Below, one piece after another: positions 28,839 to 39,721 of a stretch of DNA of 64,000 nucleotides (position 1 is its first letter; each line of letters starts with the position of its first letter). The DNA is from Metallosphaera hakonensis JCM 8857 = DSM 7519 (GTDB lineage Archaea > Thermoproteota > Thermoprotei_A > Sulfolobales > Sulfolobaceae). The stretch is from assembly GCF_003201675.2 (NCBI RefSeq), contig NZ_CP029287.2:1054001-1118000 (forward strand), read 5' to 3'. The notes under the pieces are model-generated. The model saw nothing but the letters and a program-made list of their open reading frames with translations, did not search any database and had not been told where the DNA came from. The position numbers and the translations under genes were made by a program.

Positions 28839-30014
28839 ATGGAACCAGAACGGATTTACGAGGAGTCAAAATCAATTGAGGACCAAGTTATAAATCTAAG
28901 AAGACAAATTCATTCAAACCCAGAACTGTCTTACCAGGAATATGAGACTGCCAGGTTAGTGGCGAACTACCTTAGATCTCTTGGCTTAGAAGTGAGAGAG
29001 AAGGTTGGTTTAGAAACAGGCGTAGTGGGTATTATTAAGGGAAGGAAAAAGAAAGTTATAGGGCTGAGGGCAGATATGGATGCCTTACCGGTAATGGAGG
29101 AGACAGGGTTACCCTTTTCCTCTAAGAGACCGGGAGTTATGCATGCCTGTGGTCATGACGCACACACTGCCATGCTTCTAGGTGTCGCCAAGATCCTATC
29201 AGAGCACCTGGAGGATATCGGAGAGGTCAGACTCATTTTCCAACCCGCTGAAGAGGACGGTGGTAGGGGTGGGGCTCTTCCGATGATAGAGGCAGGAGTA
29301 ATGGAAGGGGTGGATTACGTCTTCGGTCTTCACGTAATGTCGGGTTATCAATCGGGAGTGCTCGCCACGCGCCAGGGACCTCTCATGGCATGTCCAGATT
29401 CCTTCAAGGTGAGGGTAGTTGGAAAGGGTGGGCACGGCTCAGCCCCTCATGAGACCATAGATCCGGTTTATGTAACTGCTATGCTGATCAATGGGTTACA
29501 GGGAATAAGATCTAGACAGATAAACCCCTTAGAACCCTTTGTCCTATCAGTGACAAGTGTACACACTGGTACCAAGGATAACATCATACCCAATGAGGCT
29601 GTCATGGAAGGAACCATAAGAACCTTAAGCAATGAGACAAGAGAGAAGGCATTGGCCTCGTTTAGAAATATTGTTAGATCGATCTGCGAGGCATATGGGG
29701 CAGAATGTAAGGTGGAATTTAAGGAAGACGCGTATCCCATAACCATAAACGATCCAGCTACTACGAAAAGAGCCATGGAGATACTGAGGGAGTTACCTGG
29801 AGTCGAGGTAAAGGAAACTTCCCCAGTAATGGGTGGAGAAGACTTCTCTAGATTCCTTCAAAAAGCAAAAGGTTCCTTTATTTTCCTAGGAACCAGGAAT
29901 GAGGAAAAGGGAATAGTTTATCCAAATCACAGCTCAAAGTTCACTGTAGATGAGGGCTCTCTCAAGATAGGAGTAGCGTCATTAGCTTTATTGGCGATGA
30001 GGTTTTCCTCATGA
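28839..30014 (+). CDS. cpsA: M20-family metallocarboxypeptidase/amidohydrolase (CpsA-like)
   Basis: A 391-residue metallohydrolase of the M20D family. Metal and catalytic signatures are GLRADMDALPV near residue 76, HACGHDAHTAM near 98, PAEEDGGRGG near 130, GLHVMSG near 158 and the late His in YPNHSSKF near 369. The dimerisation domain follows with GKGGHGSAPH near 197. Length and motifs match CpsA, the thermostable zinc carboxypeptidase of Sulfolobus. N-acyl amino acid or indole-amide hydrolases are alternatives within the family. It is cytoplasmic with no signal peptide. Confidence 0.82.
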   Translation: MEPERIYEESKSIEDQVINLRRQIHSNPELSYQEYETARLVANYLRSLGLEVREKVGLETGVVGIIKGRKKKVIGLRADMDALPVMEETGLPFSSKRPGVMHACGHDAHTAMLLGVAKILSEHLEDIGEVRLIFQPAEEDGGRGGALPMIEAGVMEGVDYVFGLHVMSGYQSGVLATRQGPLMACPDSFKVRVVGKGGHGSAPHETIDPVYVTAMLINGLQGIRSRQINPLEPFVLSVTSVHTGTKDNIIPNEAVMEGTIRTLSNETREKALASFRNIVRSICEAYGAECKVEFKEDAYPITINDPATTKRAMEILRELPGVEVKETSPVMGGEDFSRFLQKAKGSFIFLGTRNEEKGIVYPNHSSKFTVDEGSLKIGVASLALLAMRFSS

Positions 30015-30225
30015 TCCTTGAAGTGAAAGTGGCAACAGGGATTGTCGTGAATCTATCTAGATAATCGTTTATGGCCATCTAGGTAGAAAACCCCAAGAGT
30101 GACTCCGACTCCTATATTACGGGCATGACGCGAACCTTCATAAGCCCCAGTCTGCAAAGGCGTCTTCAATCGTCCGATAAATTGCCTTATGAAACTGATT
30201 TTAAGGTCCACGCAATATTTCAGTT

Positions 30226-31155
30226 ATGAGGCAAATAGATGCCCTTAAATCCCCTAGGTTTGCACAGATTTCGACTTACGCTAGGCTCCCCCTATGCGGG
30301 GATGAAAGACCTGACGCTATTTTCATGGGCATTCCCTTCGATGACGCTACAACCTATAGACCTGGAGCTAGATTCGGACCCATTGGAATAAGGGATGGGT
30401 CTAGATTATTGAGACCATACAATCCATTTCAGAAGGTTTATCCACTGGACAAGCTATCCGCCTGCGATGGAGGAGACGTTGATGTTATCCCTGGTCATAT
30501 TGAAGACACCATGTCCCGTATCCAAGAGGCCCTAGTGGACTACATGAAAAGGTCAACCGTATTCATTGCCGGGGGCGATCATTCAATAACCTTGCCTGTC
30601 CTTAGAGCTATAAATAAAGTTCACGGCAAGGTCAACCTAGTTCACTTCGATTCTCACTATGATTTCTGGGATTCCCATTGGGGTAAGAAATACGATCATG
30701 GAACTTGGTTGAGGAGAGCGCTTGAAGAAGGTCTTTTGAATACCGTTGTTCAGATAGGCATCAGAGGCTCTCTGTTCTCTCATGAAGACGTCGAGGACTC
30801 TAAAAGGCTAGGTATAACCTCCTTTAACGTGAGGGAAGCGAAGCTCCAGCCAGAAAGGATATTGAATAAGCTTAACGAAATCCAAGGAAAAACCTATATC
30901 TCCTTTGATATTGACGTTGTAGACCCCGCCTTCGCGCCAGGCACTGGAACTCCAGAAGTGGGTGGATTATCATCCTTCGAAGCACTGGAGTTCATAAGAT
31001 CGATGAATATAGACTTAGTGGGATTCGACGTGGTGGAGGTATCTCCTCCCTATGACGTCAGCGAAATAACCTCCATGCTAGCGGCTAACCTAGTATATGA
31101 AGCCATGAGTCTCAAGGCTAGGACAATGATAGGGAAAGAACTTAAAGCAAACTAG
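30226..31155 (+). CDS. Arginase/agmatinase-family ureohydrolase
   Basis: A 309-residue ureohydrolase, which splits urea from a guanidino compound such as agmatine or arginine with two Mn ions. Motifs are FIAGGDHSITLPV near residue 113, VHFDSHYDFWD near 135, and SFDIDVVDPAFAPGTGTPE near 225. The usual DAHxD reads DSHYD, a conservative change, with both Asp and the His kept. By length and N-terminus it resembles agmatinases. It is adjacent to the carboxypeptidase on the same strand with a 210-base gap and is probably separately transcribed. The exact substrate cannot be read. Confidence 0.82.
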   Translation: MRQIDALKSPRFAQISTYARLPLCGDERPDAIFMGIPFDDATTYRPGARFGPIGIRDGSRLLRPYNPFQKVYPLDKLSACDGGDVDVIPGHIEDTMSRIQEALVDYMKRSTVFIAGGDHSITLPVLRAINKVHGKVNLVHFDSHYDFWDSHWGKKYDHGTWLRRALEEGLLNTVVQIGIRGSLFSHEDVEDSKRLGITSFNVREAKLQPERILNKLNEIQGKTYISFDIDVVDPAFAPGTGTPEVGGLSSFEALEFIRSMNIDLVGFDVVEVSPPYDVSEITSMLAANLVYEAMSLKARTMIGKELKAN

Positions 31156-31542
31156 CCAGTCGTTCCAGACAAGGTTTTCAACTTTAGAGTCCAGCCTGAC
31201 GCAGTGATAAGCTTTGGATAAAGAGGGAAGTCCTACAAATTGCTCATTCTGCCCGCGATGAAGCTCTACATAAGTTTTTCTCCTGTTAATATTATTCAAT
31301 CTTATCGCTATCTAGAAAAACCATACTAGAGCTTTTATAAGAGACTATCCTTAACAGTTACATAATATTCGAAGCAGAGAATTTACATTAACATTTAAGA
31401 TATAAGAGAGCCAAGGTAAGCTACTAACGTTTACCTTTCAATTAAAATTTTATATCTAATTTAAAATCATGATGACCATAATTCCCATGATAATTTGGTT
31501 GTTTAAAAAAGTGAAATTTTTGAAAGCATGAATTCAAAAAGG
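31156..31542. other. Convergent intergenic region
   Basis: It lies between the 3' ends of the ureohydrolase and odsN genes. T-rich and A-rich tracts on both sides could be terminators (for instance 31440-31470). No gene or repeat was seen. Confidence 0.4.
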
Positions 31543-31833
31543 TCACTCAATTTGTTGTAGGATTCTATGTGTCGGTCTCCCGTCTATTATTGTTTTCCCG
31601 TAACTTGTCGTATCCCTATACGCCTGACTCGTAACGAATTTCCTAAAGGTGTCTAAGCTATCCCACTCGCTGTATATGAGATATTCCTGTGGATCTGATA
31701 CACTTCTATAGAGCTTCGCGTCTCTAAAGCCGGGGAAATTCTTCTTTAAATACTCCAATACCCCTGAAAACGAGTCTTCGAATTCTTTCTCATGGCCCTT
31801 CTTTACTCTATAATAGAAACCGACGTTTATCAT
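31543..31833 (-). CDS. odsN: OdsN-like ABM-fold protein of the SoxLN-Cbs cluster
   Basis: A 96-residue dimeric alpha+beta barrel protein of the antibiotic-biosynthesis-monooxygenase/heme-degrading type (GFYYRVKKGHEKEFEDSFS at the start, YLIYSEWDSLDTFRKFVTS near residue 50). It starts 33 bases after soxN and is the last gene of the run. In Sulfolobales this small protein, OdsN, accompanies soxLN and cbsAB. Its function is unproven; heme-related chemistry or a maturation role is plausible. Confidence 0.75.
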   Translation of the reverse strand: MINVGFYYRVKKGHEKEFEDSFSGVLEYLKKNFPGFRDAKLYRSVSDPQEYLIYSEWDSLDTFRKFVTSQAYRDTTSYGKTIIDGRPTHRILQQIE

Positions 31834-31865
31834 AGTTTGTAAAAAGGGGGAAAAAGATTAAAAAA

Positions 31866-33509
31866 TTATTCTTCCTTCTCGATTGGCTTTTTATAAACAA
31901 CATAGTGGTATAGTGAGATCACTTCTCCCAGCATTAGGAAGACTAAACCTAGATCAACTCCAAATAAGTTAGAGGCGTAACCTGTGGGAGGTATCGTCCA
32001 CATCTGAGCCACTATGATTACCACTAGTATGAACAAGACGCTCATTAAAATTTCCGCGAATTTCTTCTTAGTTTCATTGGACGCAGATACCTCCGCGGTC
32101 TTAACCTCTGGGACAGCGTTATTTGGTATCCTTTGGCTCAAGACCAACTTACCCATGGTTTTACTTCCCAAGAAGAATAAAGATCCCATGAAAGCTGTTA
32201 TGGCGAAAGTAAATAGATTGGGATAATCTATTAGCTGTACCACAGAGCCCGCAAATAACAACGAGACAATAACGAACAGAATTCCAGTCATTGGGGAAAT
32301 GCCTCTCGTCAACTTCATCTGGTCGTTCATGGGTTTTATGAATGTCAAACCTAGAGCTACGATAATTGCTGGTATCAAGTAAGCGACGACCTGATCCTTA
32401 ACACTAACTTCCACTCCTGGAGCTAAGTCGCCCCATAGTGAAGTTTGTATCAAGTAGGTAATCATTAGAATCCCTATACCTGTGAACACTTTCCTCCTCA
32501 GCGGATGTAGTTCATCTGATCTGTCTATGAATGGAAGTATTATTAAGTAAACCAAGGGTATGATAACCCCAATCATTAGGAAAACCACCACGTCACTGGT
32601 GAAGTCCGCTATTTTGTAGAGGAACAAGAAGAACCAGGGGGGATACGTAGTGATATGTGCAGCAGCAGGACTATTAGGCGGTGGAGCAGGCTTGGGGTTC
32701 ATGAAAGGATTGAAGTATTGCGGTAAACCGTTCAGGTAAGCCAAGGCATTGGGGATAGCGAGTATGAATCCCCACGTCATGAAGATTAGGGACGACATGT
32801 AAACGAAGTTCCTCGGCCACCATGGGTTAAACTTTGACCACTCTTCTTTTGTGTATACTGCGGGAGCCTTTGGTTTAACTTTCCTTGAAGGCATCATTCC
32901 GTAGCTCTCAGCAAGGAAGAAGTGAAACACGAAGAGCAGACCAATCAGGGCAACTAGAATAATGTGTAATGCTAAGACCCTGGTGTAGTCTCCCGTGTCG
33001 TAGTTTCCAAAGATGATTGGAATTAGAAAGGAAAGTTGCGGGATCGAAGTAATTATTCCTGCCCCCACATCTACTGCGCTGACTGCTAACGCATCTCCTA
33101 TCAGGCTATAACCTAGGAAAGACGCTCCTAGAGTAAGGACCAACATCAACACTCCAAGGATCCACAAGAGCTCTCTTGGCTTCTTATACGCCCCAGCAAA
33201 GTAATTCCTAAACATATGAACGTAAGCTAAGATAATCATCGCATACGAGCCATAAAGGTGACTGTATAGAACCACGGAGCCGTAGGGGATCTGATTAATG
33301 ATGGTTTCGGTTGACTGATACCCTGCAGCTGCGTTGTAGTAGAGGAGGAGAATGAGGCCGGAAATTACAGTGTAGATAAAGGAGGCAGCCACAAGTGCCC
33401 CTAGCCACTCATTAACGTGGTACATGTAGTCTGGAGTCTTAAAGAAGGGAAGGTCATTTAGCCCCAATCTTTCGGAGAACCAATTTGAGACCCTTTTACT
33501 TAGACTCAT
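31866..33509 (-). CDS. soxN: SoxN, di-heme cytochrome b of the bc1-like complex
   Basis: A 547-residue cytochrome b with about 12 hydrophobic segments. Four heme ligands are visible as two pairs with 13-residue gaps: His84/His98 (YSHLYGSYAM ... YVHMFRN) and His182/His196 (LALHIILVA ... VFHFFLAE). The quinol-site motif of bc1 (PEWY) appears as a PPWF segment near residue 263. It would oxidise or reduce caldariellaquinone and pass electrons to the Rieske protein encoded upstream, 45 bases away. The C-terminal extension adds several helices to the classical b6-like core. Confidence 0.87.
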   Translation of the reverse strand: MSLSKRVSNWFSERLGLNDLPFFKTPDYMYHVNEWLGALVAASFIYTVISGLILLLYYNAAAGYQSTETIINQIPYGSVVLYSHLYGSYAMIILAYVHMFRNYFAGAYKKPRELLWILGVLMLVLTLGASFLGYSLIGDALAVSAVDVGAGIITSIPQLSFLIPIIFGNYDTGDYTRVLALHIILVALIGLLFVFHFFLAESYGMMPSRKVKPKAPAVYTKEEWSKFNPWWPRNFVYMSSLIFMTWGFILAIPNALAYLNGLPQYFNPFMNPKPAPPPNSPAAAHITTYPPWFFLFLYKIADFTSDVVVFLMIGVIIPLVYLIILPFIDRSDELHPLRRKVFTGIGILMITYLIQTSLWGDLAPGVEVSVKDQVVAYLIPAIIVALGLTFIKPMNDQMKLTRGISPMTGILFVIVSLLFAGSVVQLIDYPNLFTFAITAFMGSLFFLGSKTMGKLVLSQRIPNNAVPEVKTAEVSASNETKKKFAEILMSVLFILVVIIVAQMWTIPPTGYASNLFGVDLGLVFLMLGEVISLYHYVVYKKPIEKEE

Positions 33510-33554
33510 ATTCTCACCATCGAAATCATGGGAATTAAATCTTGGACGTTGAAC

Positions 33555-34535
33555 TCATGATCCTGAGAACGGGTTAGTCGATGCTTGTACTTGCGTCTTG
33601 TCACCCACAGAGCTTCCGTACTGAGAAGTGTCAAGGTCTTTTGTGGGATCTTGGGATGGAACTCCGTCCGCCCCTTCTGGATACGTGGCTACACCCAACG
33701 CTCCTATTGCGTATAGGTAATCCGTTGAACTATCGTATTCAAGGAGGACTGTGGGAAGAGGCCTCTGGGTTGGACCCGTTAATACTGCTCCTCCCTTATA
33801 CGGATCGTAGGTGGATCCGTGACAATCACAGTGTATCAAAGCTGGAATGTCAGCTTGCTTCGCAGCCAACAATGCCTGAGCAGTGAGAGTATCGGGCTCT
33901 GGTGCGGTTAACTGAGATGGACCCACGTAATTGGGTGGGTAGAAGTGAATATATGGAGGTGTGCAACCCAAGTGCTGACAGATGGCGGAATATGAAACGA
34001 TAGAGTTATTTGGACCTACACCTCCTGGGAACTTGTAAGTCTTCCCGGTCTGAGGTACTACGACCTCAACTGGGGATATGGAGACTGGGTTTCCATTCTT
34101 ATCTCCCAAGTTTAAGAGGAAGTTCGGTTCACCTGTTAATGGATATTCATAAAGTGTAATAATTGGGCTGTTAACTGGAATGGATGATGCCTTTAGCGGA
34201 TTTCCCGAGGAATCTAACAACAGTGATTTGGGGAAACCGCTGACCTGCTCCACAGGGGGGACTAATACCCTTAGGCCGGGGATGACTCCCACAACAGTTG
34301 CCGCGGCTACTCCTATAACTATGCCCTTTAGGAAGTTTCTTCTTCCCTCGTCTATTCCTCCCACGTTCTTTCCCACATAGTTGAAAAGATAGTCCTGTCC
34401 TTTCTCTAAGAACTCCCTACTATCAAATCTGGTCTTTGGATTTCTCATGGTCTTTAGTAATTTTTGAATAAAGTAAAGATCGGAACTTTTTAGGACTCTC
34501 CTTTCACCATTTCCCAATCTTATCTTTAGCCCCAT
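33555..34535 (-). CDS. soxL2: SoxL-type Rieske protein of the bc1-like complex
   Basis: A 326-residue Rieske [2Fe-2S] protein with a late Tat motif (Arg65-Arg66 in GRRNFLKG) followed by a membrane anchor. The long 60-residue N-terminal extension is typical of SoxL. Cluster ligands are C186-Q-H188 and C236-x-C238-H239; Cys191 and Cys238 or Cys236 provide the normal disulfide (CQHLGC and CDCHGS). It is the usual high-potential type, unlike the disulfide-free Rieske at 18352. It forms a unit with soxN and takes electrons from quinol to an external acceptor such as CbsA or a cupredoxin. Confidence 0.88.
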   Translation of the reverse strand: MGLKIRLGNGERRVLKSSDLYFIQKLLKTMRNPKTRFDSREFLEKGQDYLFNYVGKNVGGIDEGRRNFLKGIVIGVAAATVVGVIPGLRVLVPPVEQVSGFPKSLLLDSSGNPLKASSIPVNSPIITLYEYPLTGEPNFLLNLGDKNGNPVSISPVEVVVPQTGKTYKFPGGVGPNNSIVSYSAICQHLGCTPPYIHFYPPNYVGPSQLTAPEPDTLTAQALLAAKQADIPALIHCDCHGSTYDPYKGGAVLTGPTQRPLPTVLLEYDSSTDYLYAIGALGVATYPEGADGVPSQDPTKDLDTSQYGSSVGDKTQVQASTNPFSGS

Positions 34536-34904
34536 TGCTTTTTCACATCGTTAATATACTGGCAGATTTATATTAAGACTTTACCGTTGGACTGATTATC
34601 AATTTCATTTTCTATTCGTGGTTCGCATGGCCTGTAAAACTTCCTGCGAAGAGCTGAGAAATGTGTCATAGATGAAACTTTCAAGACACTGGATCTCGGG
34701 AAGAGCTGGGGACTGATTGAGATGTCTTGTTGCTAGTTCTTTCAATTTGAACCAAGTAATACTTTTGTGAAAATCACGTCTTTATATATTATACAATCTT
34801 CTATTTCTCTGAGTATCTGCCCGAGGAAACTTAGTACATTTAAGATATAGAGTGAGAGAGATTTACATTACCTTGCGATAAGGTGGATGTCGGATAGACT
34901 CGGC
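34536..34904. other. Intergenic region between cbsB and soxL
   Basis: The 370-base gap suggests soxL-soxN-odsN has its own promoter. On the minus strand, AT-rich blocks near 34555-34580 lie just before the soxL start. No gene or repeat was recognised. Confidence 0.4.
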
Positions 34905-35831
34905 TTAAAAATGCCTTATTTTATCTAGAACCTTTTCTTCAGTCCTCTTCATATTCATTAAGATCGCACCTACAAGCGGATATATCATATAAAGAATTAA
35001 ATGATATCCGTTGACTCCTAAGAACACCGTGGTAATAACCATGAAATATCCCAGACCGGCATAGGGATTCTTTCCTATAGCCACCACCACCGAAAGATAG
35101 AGGGCTATAGCTAAGGAAATAACAAACACGGGTAAAGAGTATGGATTGCTAAGTACGATGCCGAACACGGATGGCATAACCATGTTCATAATTATCTCCA
35201 TGAACCTGTTACTTGACACCAGGAAATAGATGGGAAGAAACACAAAAAGAGAGGGGATGGAGACTGCATAGGATATTGCGGCCCTCCTCAGGGAGAGATG
35301 CTTAGAAGACCATGCAATTGTATAAACAAGGAAACTGATGAGAGATATTTCAAATATCAGGAGGTAATTAATGAAAAGTTCTATGTGAGAGATGTCCACA
35401 AGAAGACCAGCAACTATTAAGATAACCACCATAATTGCCGTAGGAAGGTTCAAGAGGGAAAGAACCGAACCTTCCAAGAGGCTCTCTCCTATACCAGCTA
35501 TACCTATCATAGCAATAATGACCTCATACATTATCCAAAGCGGAGAAGTGAAGTAATTCGGAACTAAGGTAAACACTGGCGATATTAAGAGTAAGACTCC
35601 GAGAGGTAAAAGAGCCTTAACCGATCTCCAGGAAAGGAGAGAGAAGATACCGATGGACAGGTATCCGAGGTAGAGGCCAATTTGGCCTAGTTTAGTTAAG
35701 GCTGACTGAAACGGAATCTGAATAGGTAAATACGAAACTGAGAGAATGAATTGAAGAATGAATTGAAATATAGATGCGATAGCTAAAAAAACCAAGATTA
35801 ACTTTATGGTGTCCCCTTTAAGTGAGCTCAT
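34905..35831 (-). CDS. cbsB: CbsB membrane subunit of cytochrome b558/566
   Basis: A 308-residue very hydrophobic protein with about nine to ten membrane segments and no soluble domain. It overlaps cbsA by four bases (ATGA), so the pair is translationally coupled. Position and topology match CbsB, the partner of the glycosylated heme protein CbsA in Sulfolobus. It has few ionisable residues in the membrane; His in DISHIELF near residue 146 and in NGYHLILY near 274 could bind heme. Confidence 0.8.
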   Translation of the reverse strand: MSSLKGDTIKLILVFLAIASIFQFILQFILSVSYLPIQIPFQSALTKLGQIGLYLGYLSIGIFSLLSWRSVKALLPLGVLLLISPVFTLVPNYFTSPLWIMYEVIIAMIGIAGIGESLLEGSVLSLLNLPTAIMVVILIVAGLLVDISHIELFINYLLIFEISLISFLVYTIAWSSKHLSLRRAAISYAVSIPSLFVFLPIYFLVSSNRFMEIIMNMVMPSVFGIVLSNPYSLPVFVISLAIALYLSVVVAIGKNPYAGLGYFMVITTVFLGVNGYHLILYMIYPLVGAILMNMKRTEEKVLDKIRHF

Positions 35832-37252
35832 CTCCTAAACACCACGTATAGAGCTAGAAGTGCTATAATTGCAACTATGGCACCAACTACGGTTACATCA
35901 AGGGTAACGTTACCTACACTAGAGGAGGAAGAAGTGGTGGTAGTATTTGAGGTTGTGGTCGTGGTTGTTGTAGTTGTTGTAGTTGTGGTTGAAGTTGGGG
36001 CGGAGTTGGATAACGTAAATTGAAGGAAGCCGGAGGTTATGGACTTATCAAACAGTGTCTCCCCAAGTTTACCCTGCCAAACTGCGAAGGCCACGTAATA
36101 TGTGTTCCCCACGGTGAAGTTCGGCATCCAATTTGCGTAGGCCTGAGGAACTTGAAGTGGTCTAACGTATTCTACGGTCCAGAACCCGTTGGAGTAGGTT
36201 GCTCCAGTCTTTACGAAGAAGAGAGAGCCATTTAATCCTGAGGAGCTCACTGGGGCATACCATATTCCTGCCGTGTCAACTTCGTACATGTTAGTGTTAT
36301 TGGTATAGAGGGGAACCGCAAATCCCTGGTTTCCCGGATCAGTGTAAGAGAGACCGGTTAAGGATTCGTTTTGCCACAAGTTCGCTGCAAAGGCCGGATC
36401 ATATGTTTTATTGTTCCATGTTGCCCCAGACACCCACATCCATATATTTGCTGCCCCTCCTTGCTGTTGCAATGATCCGCCAGCGTCCTTTAGAGTAAAG
36501 CCGTCGAACTCCTGTCCAGGGGCCTTACCGCCTATATTCATACAGTCGCTAGTGGGTGGAATCACTGTTCCCATGTACCACATAATTGCAGCTCTATCTG
36601 GATAGTACCATGTATTATTAGTATAGTAACCATAGAACATTCCATTGTTGTAAAGTAGATCTTCCATAGGTCTCAACGAATGATAGAGGACAATACTGCC
36701 GTTTGACAATACTTGGATCTGGGTCATATTGGGGGTCGGTAGTGTAATGCCCGAGTAGTTGAGAATTAATCTGCCTGGCTCCTGCTTCCCGTTAACTATC
36801 GCAAAGTAGCTCTTATATGATGTATTTAGAGTGTAGGTAACCCCTGGTGTCAATAATATTTGCCTGAATAGTCCTGGACCTGTTGCTGAGGGATCTAGAG
36901 CTCCCGCAGCGGCTGACCATGCACCAAAGGCCGGATCAGGGGCAGGCCAACTCATTAACACCATTAGGTCGGTTCCGTTCCATGCCGTCTTCACAAGGAC
37001 GTAGTGTGTTATACCCGAGGTAGGAGCTTGAGGGATATTGGCTGTCAACGAAATGTTATCCCAAGGGATCTTGGACCAGAAGCTTTCACTACCTGGTGCG
37101 TTCAAGTTCGCTGAACCCGAGATCTTGTAAGCAACCACTTGCGGGGTCGTTTGGGCCATAGGAATACTTACAAACCCCATTATCAAGGAAGCTACCAATA
37201 ATCCTATACCAAGAATGATTAAGATTTTCCTGTTATCGACTCTGCGCATCAA
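35828..37252 (-). CDS. cbsA: CbsA, glycosylated cytochrome b558/566 subunit A
   Basis: A 474-residue extracellular heme protein. It has an N-terminal signal/anchor (about residues 8-30), a large domain like the heme subunit of ethylbenzene-dehydrogenase type enzymes, a Thr/Ser stalk (13 Thr in a row, then Ser runs, near residues 420-445) and a C-terminal anchor ending VVFRR. More than ten N-x-S/T sites fit the known heavy glycosylation of CbsA. Met and His residues such as [11 protein letters not shown] near 198 are candidate heme ligands. It would carry electrons on the outer face in partnership with SoxLN. Confidence 0.85.
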   Translation of the reverse strand: MMRRVDNRKILIILGIGLLVASLIMGFVSIPMAQTTPQVVAYKISGSANLNAPGSESFWSKIPWDNISLTANIPQAPTSGITHYVLVKTAWNGTDLMVLMSWPAPDPAFGAWSAAAGALDPSATGPGLFRQILLTPGVTYTLNTSYKSYFAIVNGKQEPGRLILNYSGITLPTPNMTQIQVLSNGSIVLYHSLRPMEDLLYNNGMFYGYYTNNTWYYPDRAAIMWYMGTVIPPTSDCMNIGGKAPGQEFDGFTLKDAGGSLQQQGGAANIWMWVSGATWNNKTYDPAFAANLWQNESLTGLSYTDPGNQGFAVPLYTNNTNMYEVDTAGIWYAPVSSSGLNGSLFFVKTGATYSNGFWTVEYVRPLQVPQAYANWMPNFTVGNTYYVAFAVWQGKLGETLFDKSITSGFLQFTLSNSAPTSTTTTTTTTTTTTTSNTTTTSSSSSVGNVTLDVTVVGAIVAIIALLALYVVFRR

Positions 37253-37323
37253 CTCTGTTCACGAAATATGGTTGCGTCCAAAAATAATAAACTTAAGAAG
37301 TTGGACTGATTATCAATTCAACT

Positions 37324-39684
37324 TCAGATTAACTTTAGGAACATAACCTTGATTTGATCGAATATTAAATTGAAAATGAACGCAATCGCCAATACTGTTA
37401 GAACGGACCATATGGGTACTGGGCTCACTAAAATTCCGGCCGAAGAGATTAGGGTCACGGCTATGATATCTGCTATTGAAGATACTAAGAGAGGTTTACT
37501 GGGCATGGAATTCCATAGATGGCCTCTTTCTCTCAGAAGGTATACCGTAAACTGTCCTGTAAAAACTAGCATATCAAAGATTAAAGTGTGAATCTCGTTC
37601 AAGGTTAAATCGAGATGTAGGGTAAGCCAAAGCACGAAGAAGGACTCAACCAAAATCAGGATAGCAATAGTTAGTGACGACCTAACTATCCTGTTTACGT
37701 TCCACCTTTCCGGTTTAGGCGAGTAACGAACGTTATCAGTTGCAATGGACATGGTAACGAAGTCATTAAAGAAGAGAAGGAGTATCACGTCGAAAGGAGT
37801 TGTCACGAAGAATCTTGCGACAAAGAAGGAAAAGGTAAGAAAGAAGACTATCTGAAGAGTTTTCACGATTTTATTCATAGTATAAGTTAACATTCTCTGA
37901 TAAATTTTTCTACCTGTCTTTATTGCCTCCACAATGTCAATGAGCCCCTCGTGAGTTAAAACCATGCTAGCTGAGGCCTTCGCGACGTCAGTGGAATTAA
38001 ATACGGCAATGCCAACCTCAGCCTGTTTAAGGGCAGGAGCGTCATTTACGCCATCTCCAGTCATTCCAACTATGTGACCCAAGTCTTGAAGAGATTTTAC
38101 AATGGTGTATTTGTCCTCTGGGAAAACCTCGGCGAAAACCTCACATTCCTCAACGAGTTTTGCCCTAACCTCTTCCTTAGCCTCAGAGACCTCCTTCATG
38201 CTACAAACCCTATCGCCAATGCCCACCTCTTTAGCTATCTCAATTGCTATGAGGGAGTTGTCGCCCGTAACCATCTTGGGCTTAACTCCAAGTTCCTTTA
38301 TCTCCTGAACGAATTTGGGGCTATCCGGCCTAGGCCTATCATAAAGGGGTAGTAGACCTATTATTTCTAGTTTATCCTTTCCTGCAGCGACAGCTATTAC
38401 CCTATAGCCTTTCGCCGACAGGTTCCTAATTTGACTCTCGTACCATCCTGGATCCACGCTGGAAATTTGGGCTATCACCTGTGGTGCACCCTTAGCCACT
38501 CTTATCTCTCCGCTGGAAGTGGAGATTATTGCTTCCGTTCTCTTCTTGGAGGGATCAAAGGGTTCAAAGTGCAACCTAGAGAGATTAGACTTAACGCCTT
38601 TCTCCTTGGAGCATTCAATAACTGCGATATCTATGGGATCCTGGGTAGCCTCGTCTGAGGCTAAGAGGGCATATTCCAATACCTCCTTCTCTGTGTGATT
38701 AGGGGCAGGAATAGGGTCTCCAACTCTTAACCTGTTCTCGGTTAAAGTACCCGTCTTATCCAAGTTCAAGACGTCCATACTTGCAGCGTCCTCTGAGGCA
38801 TTGAGCCTTGTCACTAAGATGCCCTTTCTCGAAAGCTCCTCTGCTCCAAGAGCCATTGCAATGGTAAACGTGGCGGGTAGAGCTACAGGAACAGAGGCTA
38901 TCAGAACTACGAGGGAAAATGGAAGAGTGTCCCCAAGGTTGACTCCGGTCAACAAGGCGAATACGGACAGAACAACCACTAGGGCTACGTCCACAAGCAC
39001 TAAGTACCTTACTATATTCATAATAATATCTTGAATGTGGGATTTGGCCCTGGCCTCTTGAACCAGTTGAGTCGTCTTTCCAAAATAGGTTCTTTCTCCA
39101 GTTCCCACGACAATAGCCTTGGCCTCACCCCTTTTAATCACCGAGCCAGAGTAAATTTCATCTAGGTATCTCTTTTCTACGGGCTGAGATTCGCCTGTTA
39201 GAGCCGATTGATCGACTAGGACTTGTCCCTCTACTATGCGGGCATCAGCGGGGACTATGTCACCTAGCCTCACTGCAATTAAATCTCCAGGTACAATATC
39301 CCTAGCGTGGATCATGATCCATTTTCCATCACGCCTCACTTTAGCCATAACCCTCAATTTCGATTTGAGTAATTCCACGGCATTCTCAGCCCGATACTCT
39401 TGAATAAAACTTATAATAGAGTTAAAAACCAGTAGAAAGAGAATAATTTCCATGTCTAAATATTTATGTAGAATAAACGTGAGAATCGCAGTAATCTCGA
39501 GCATCCAGGGGACAGGAGCCCAGAACTTTTGGAGGAAGTTAACTAAGGGATTTCTCTTTTTCTCTTTTACCTCATTGGGCCCGTATTTCTGGAGCCTTTG
39601 CTCAACTTCGTCTGAAGTTAGTCCGTCTAGACTTGTATTAAACCTGGTGAGAATCGATTCTAGTGTCTCACTGTCACTTGACAT
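37324..39684 (-). CDS. P3A-type proton-translocating ATPase
   Basis: A 786-residue P-type ATPase similar to plasma-membrane proton pumps. Motifs are TGES at 163-166 (actuator), PVALPATFT at 266-274 (ion-path helix), phosphorylated Asp309 in [10 protein letters not shown], and the hinge [10 protein letters not shown]. There are no heavy-metal N-terminal domains. It has about eight to ten membrane segments. It lies directly upstream of cbsA on the same strand, with 71 bases between, so it may share regulation with the respiratory complex. A pump that extrudes protons fits pH homeostasis in an acidophile; other monovalent ions cannot be excluded. Confidence 0.87.
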   Translation of the reverse strand: MSSDSETLESILTRFNTSLDGLTSDEVEQRLQKYGPNEVKEKKRNPLVNFLQKFWAPVPWMLEITAILTFILHKYLDMEIILFLLVFNSIISFIQEYRAENAVELLKSKLRVMAKVRRDGKWIMIHARDIVPGDLIAVRLGDIVPADARIVEGQVLVDQSALTGESQPVEKRYLDEIYSGSVIKRGEAKAIVVGTGERTYFGKTTQLVQEARAKSHIQDIIMNIVRYLVLVDVALVVVLSVFALLTGVNLGDTLPFSLVVLIASVPVALPATFTIAMALGAEELSRKGILVTRLNASEDAASMDVLNLDKTGTLTENRLRVGDPIPAPNHTEKEVLEYALLASDEATQDPIDIAVIECSKEKGVKSNLSRLHFEPFDPSKKRTEAIISTSSGEIRVAKGAPQVIAQISSVDPGWYESQIRNLSAKGYRVIAVAAGKDKLEIIGLLPLYDRPRPDSPKFVQEIKELGVKPKMVTGDNSLIAIEIAKEVGIGDRVCSMKEVSEAKEEVRAKLVEECEVFAEVFPEDKYTIVKSLQDLGHIVGMTGDGVNDAPALKQAEVGIAVFNSTDVAKASASMVLTHEGLIDIVEAIKTGRKIYQRMLTYTMNKIVKTLQIVFFLTFSFFVARFFVTTPFDVILLLFFNDFVTMSIATDNVRYSPKPERWNVNRIVRSSLTIAILILVESFFVLWLTLHLDLTLNEIHTLIFDMLVFTGQFTVYLLRERGHLWNSMPSKPLLVSSIADIIAVTLISSAGILVSPVPIWSVLTVLAIAFIFNLIFDQIKVMFLKLI

Positions 39685-39721
39685 GAACTAATATTATTGA
39701 ACTATCGTATATTAAAGTGCC

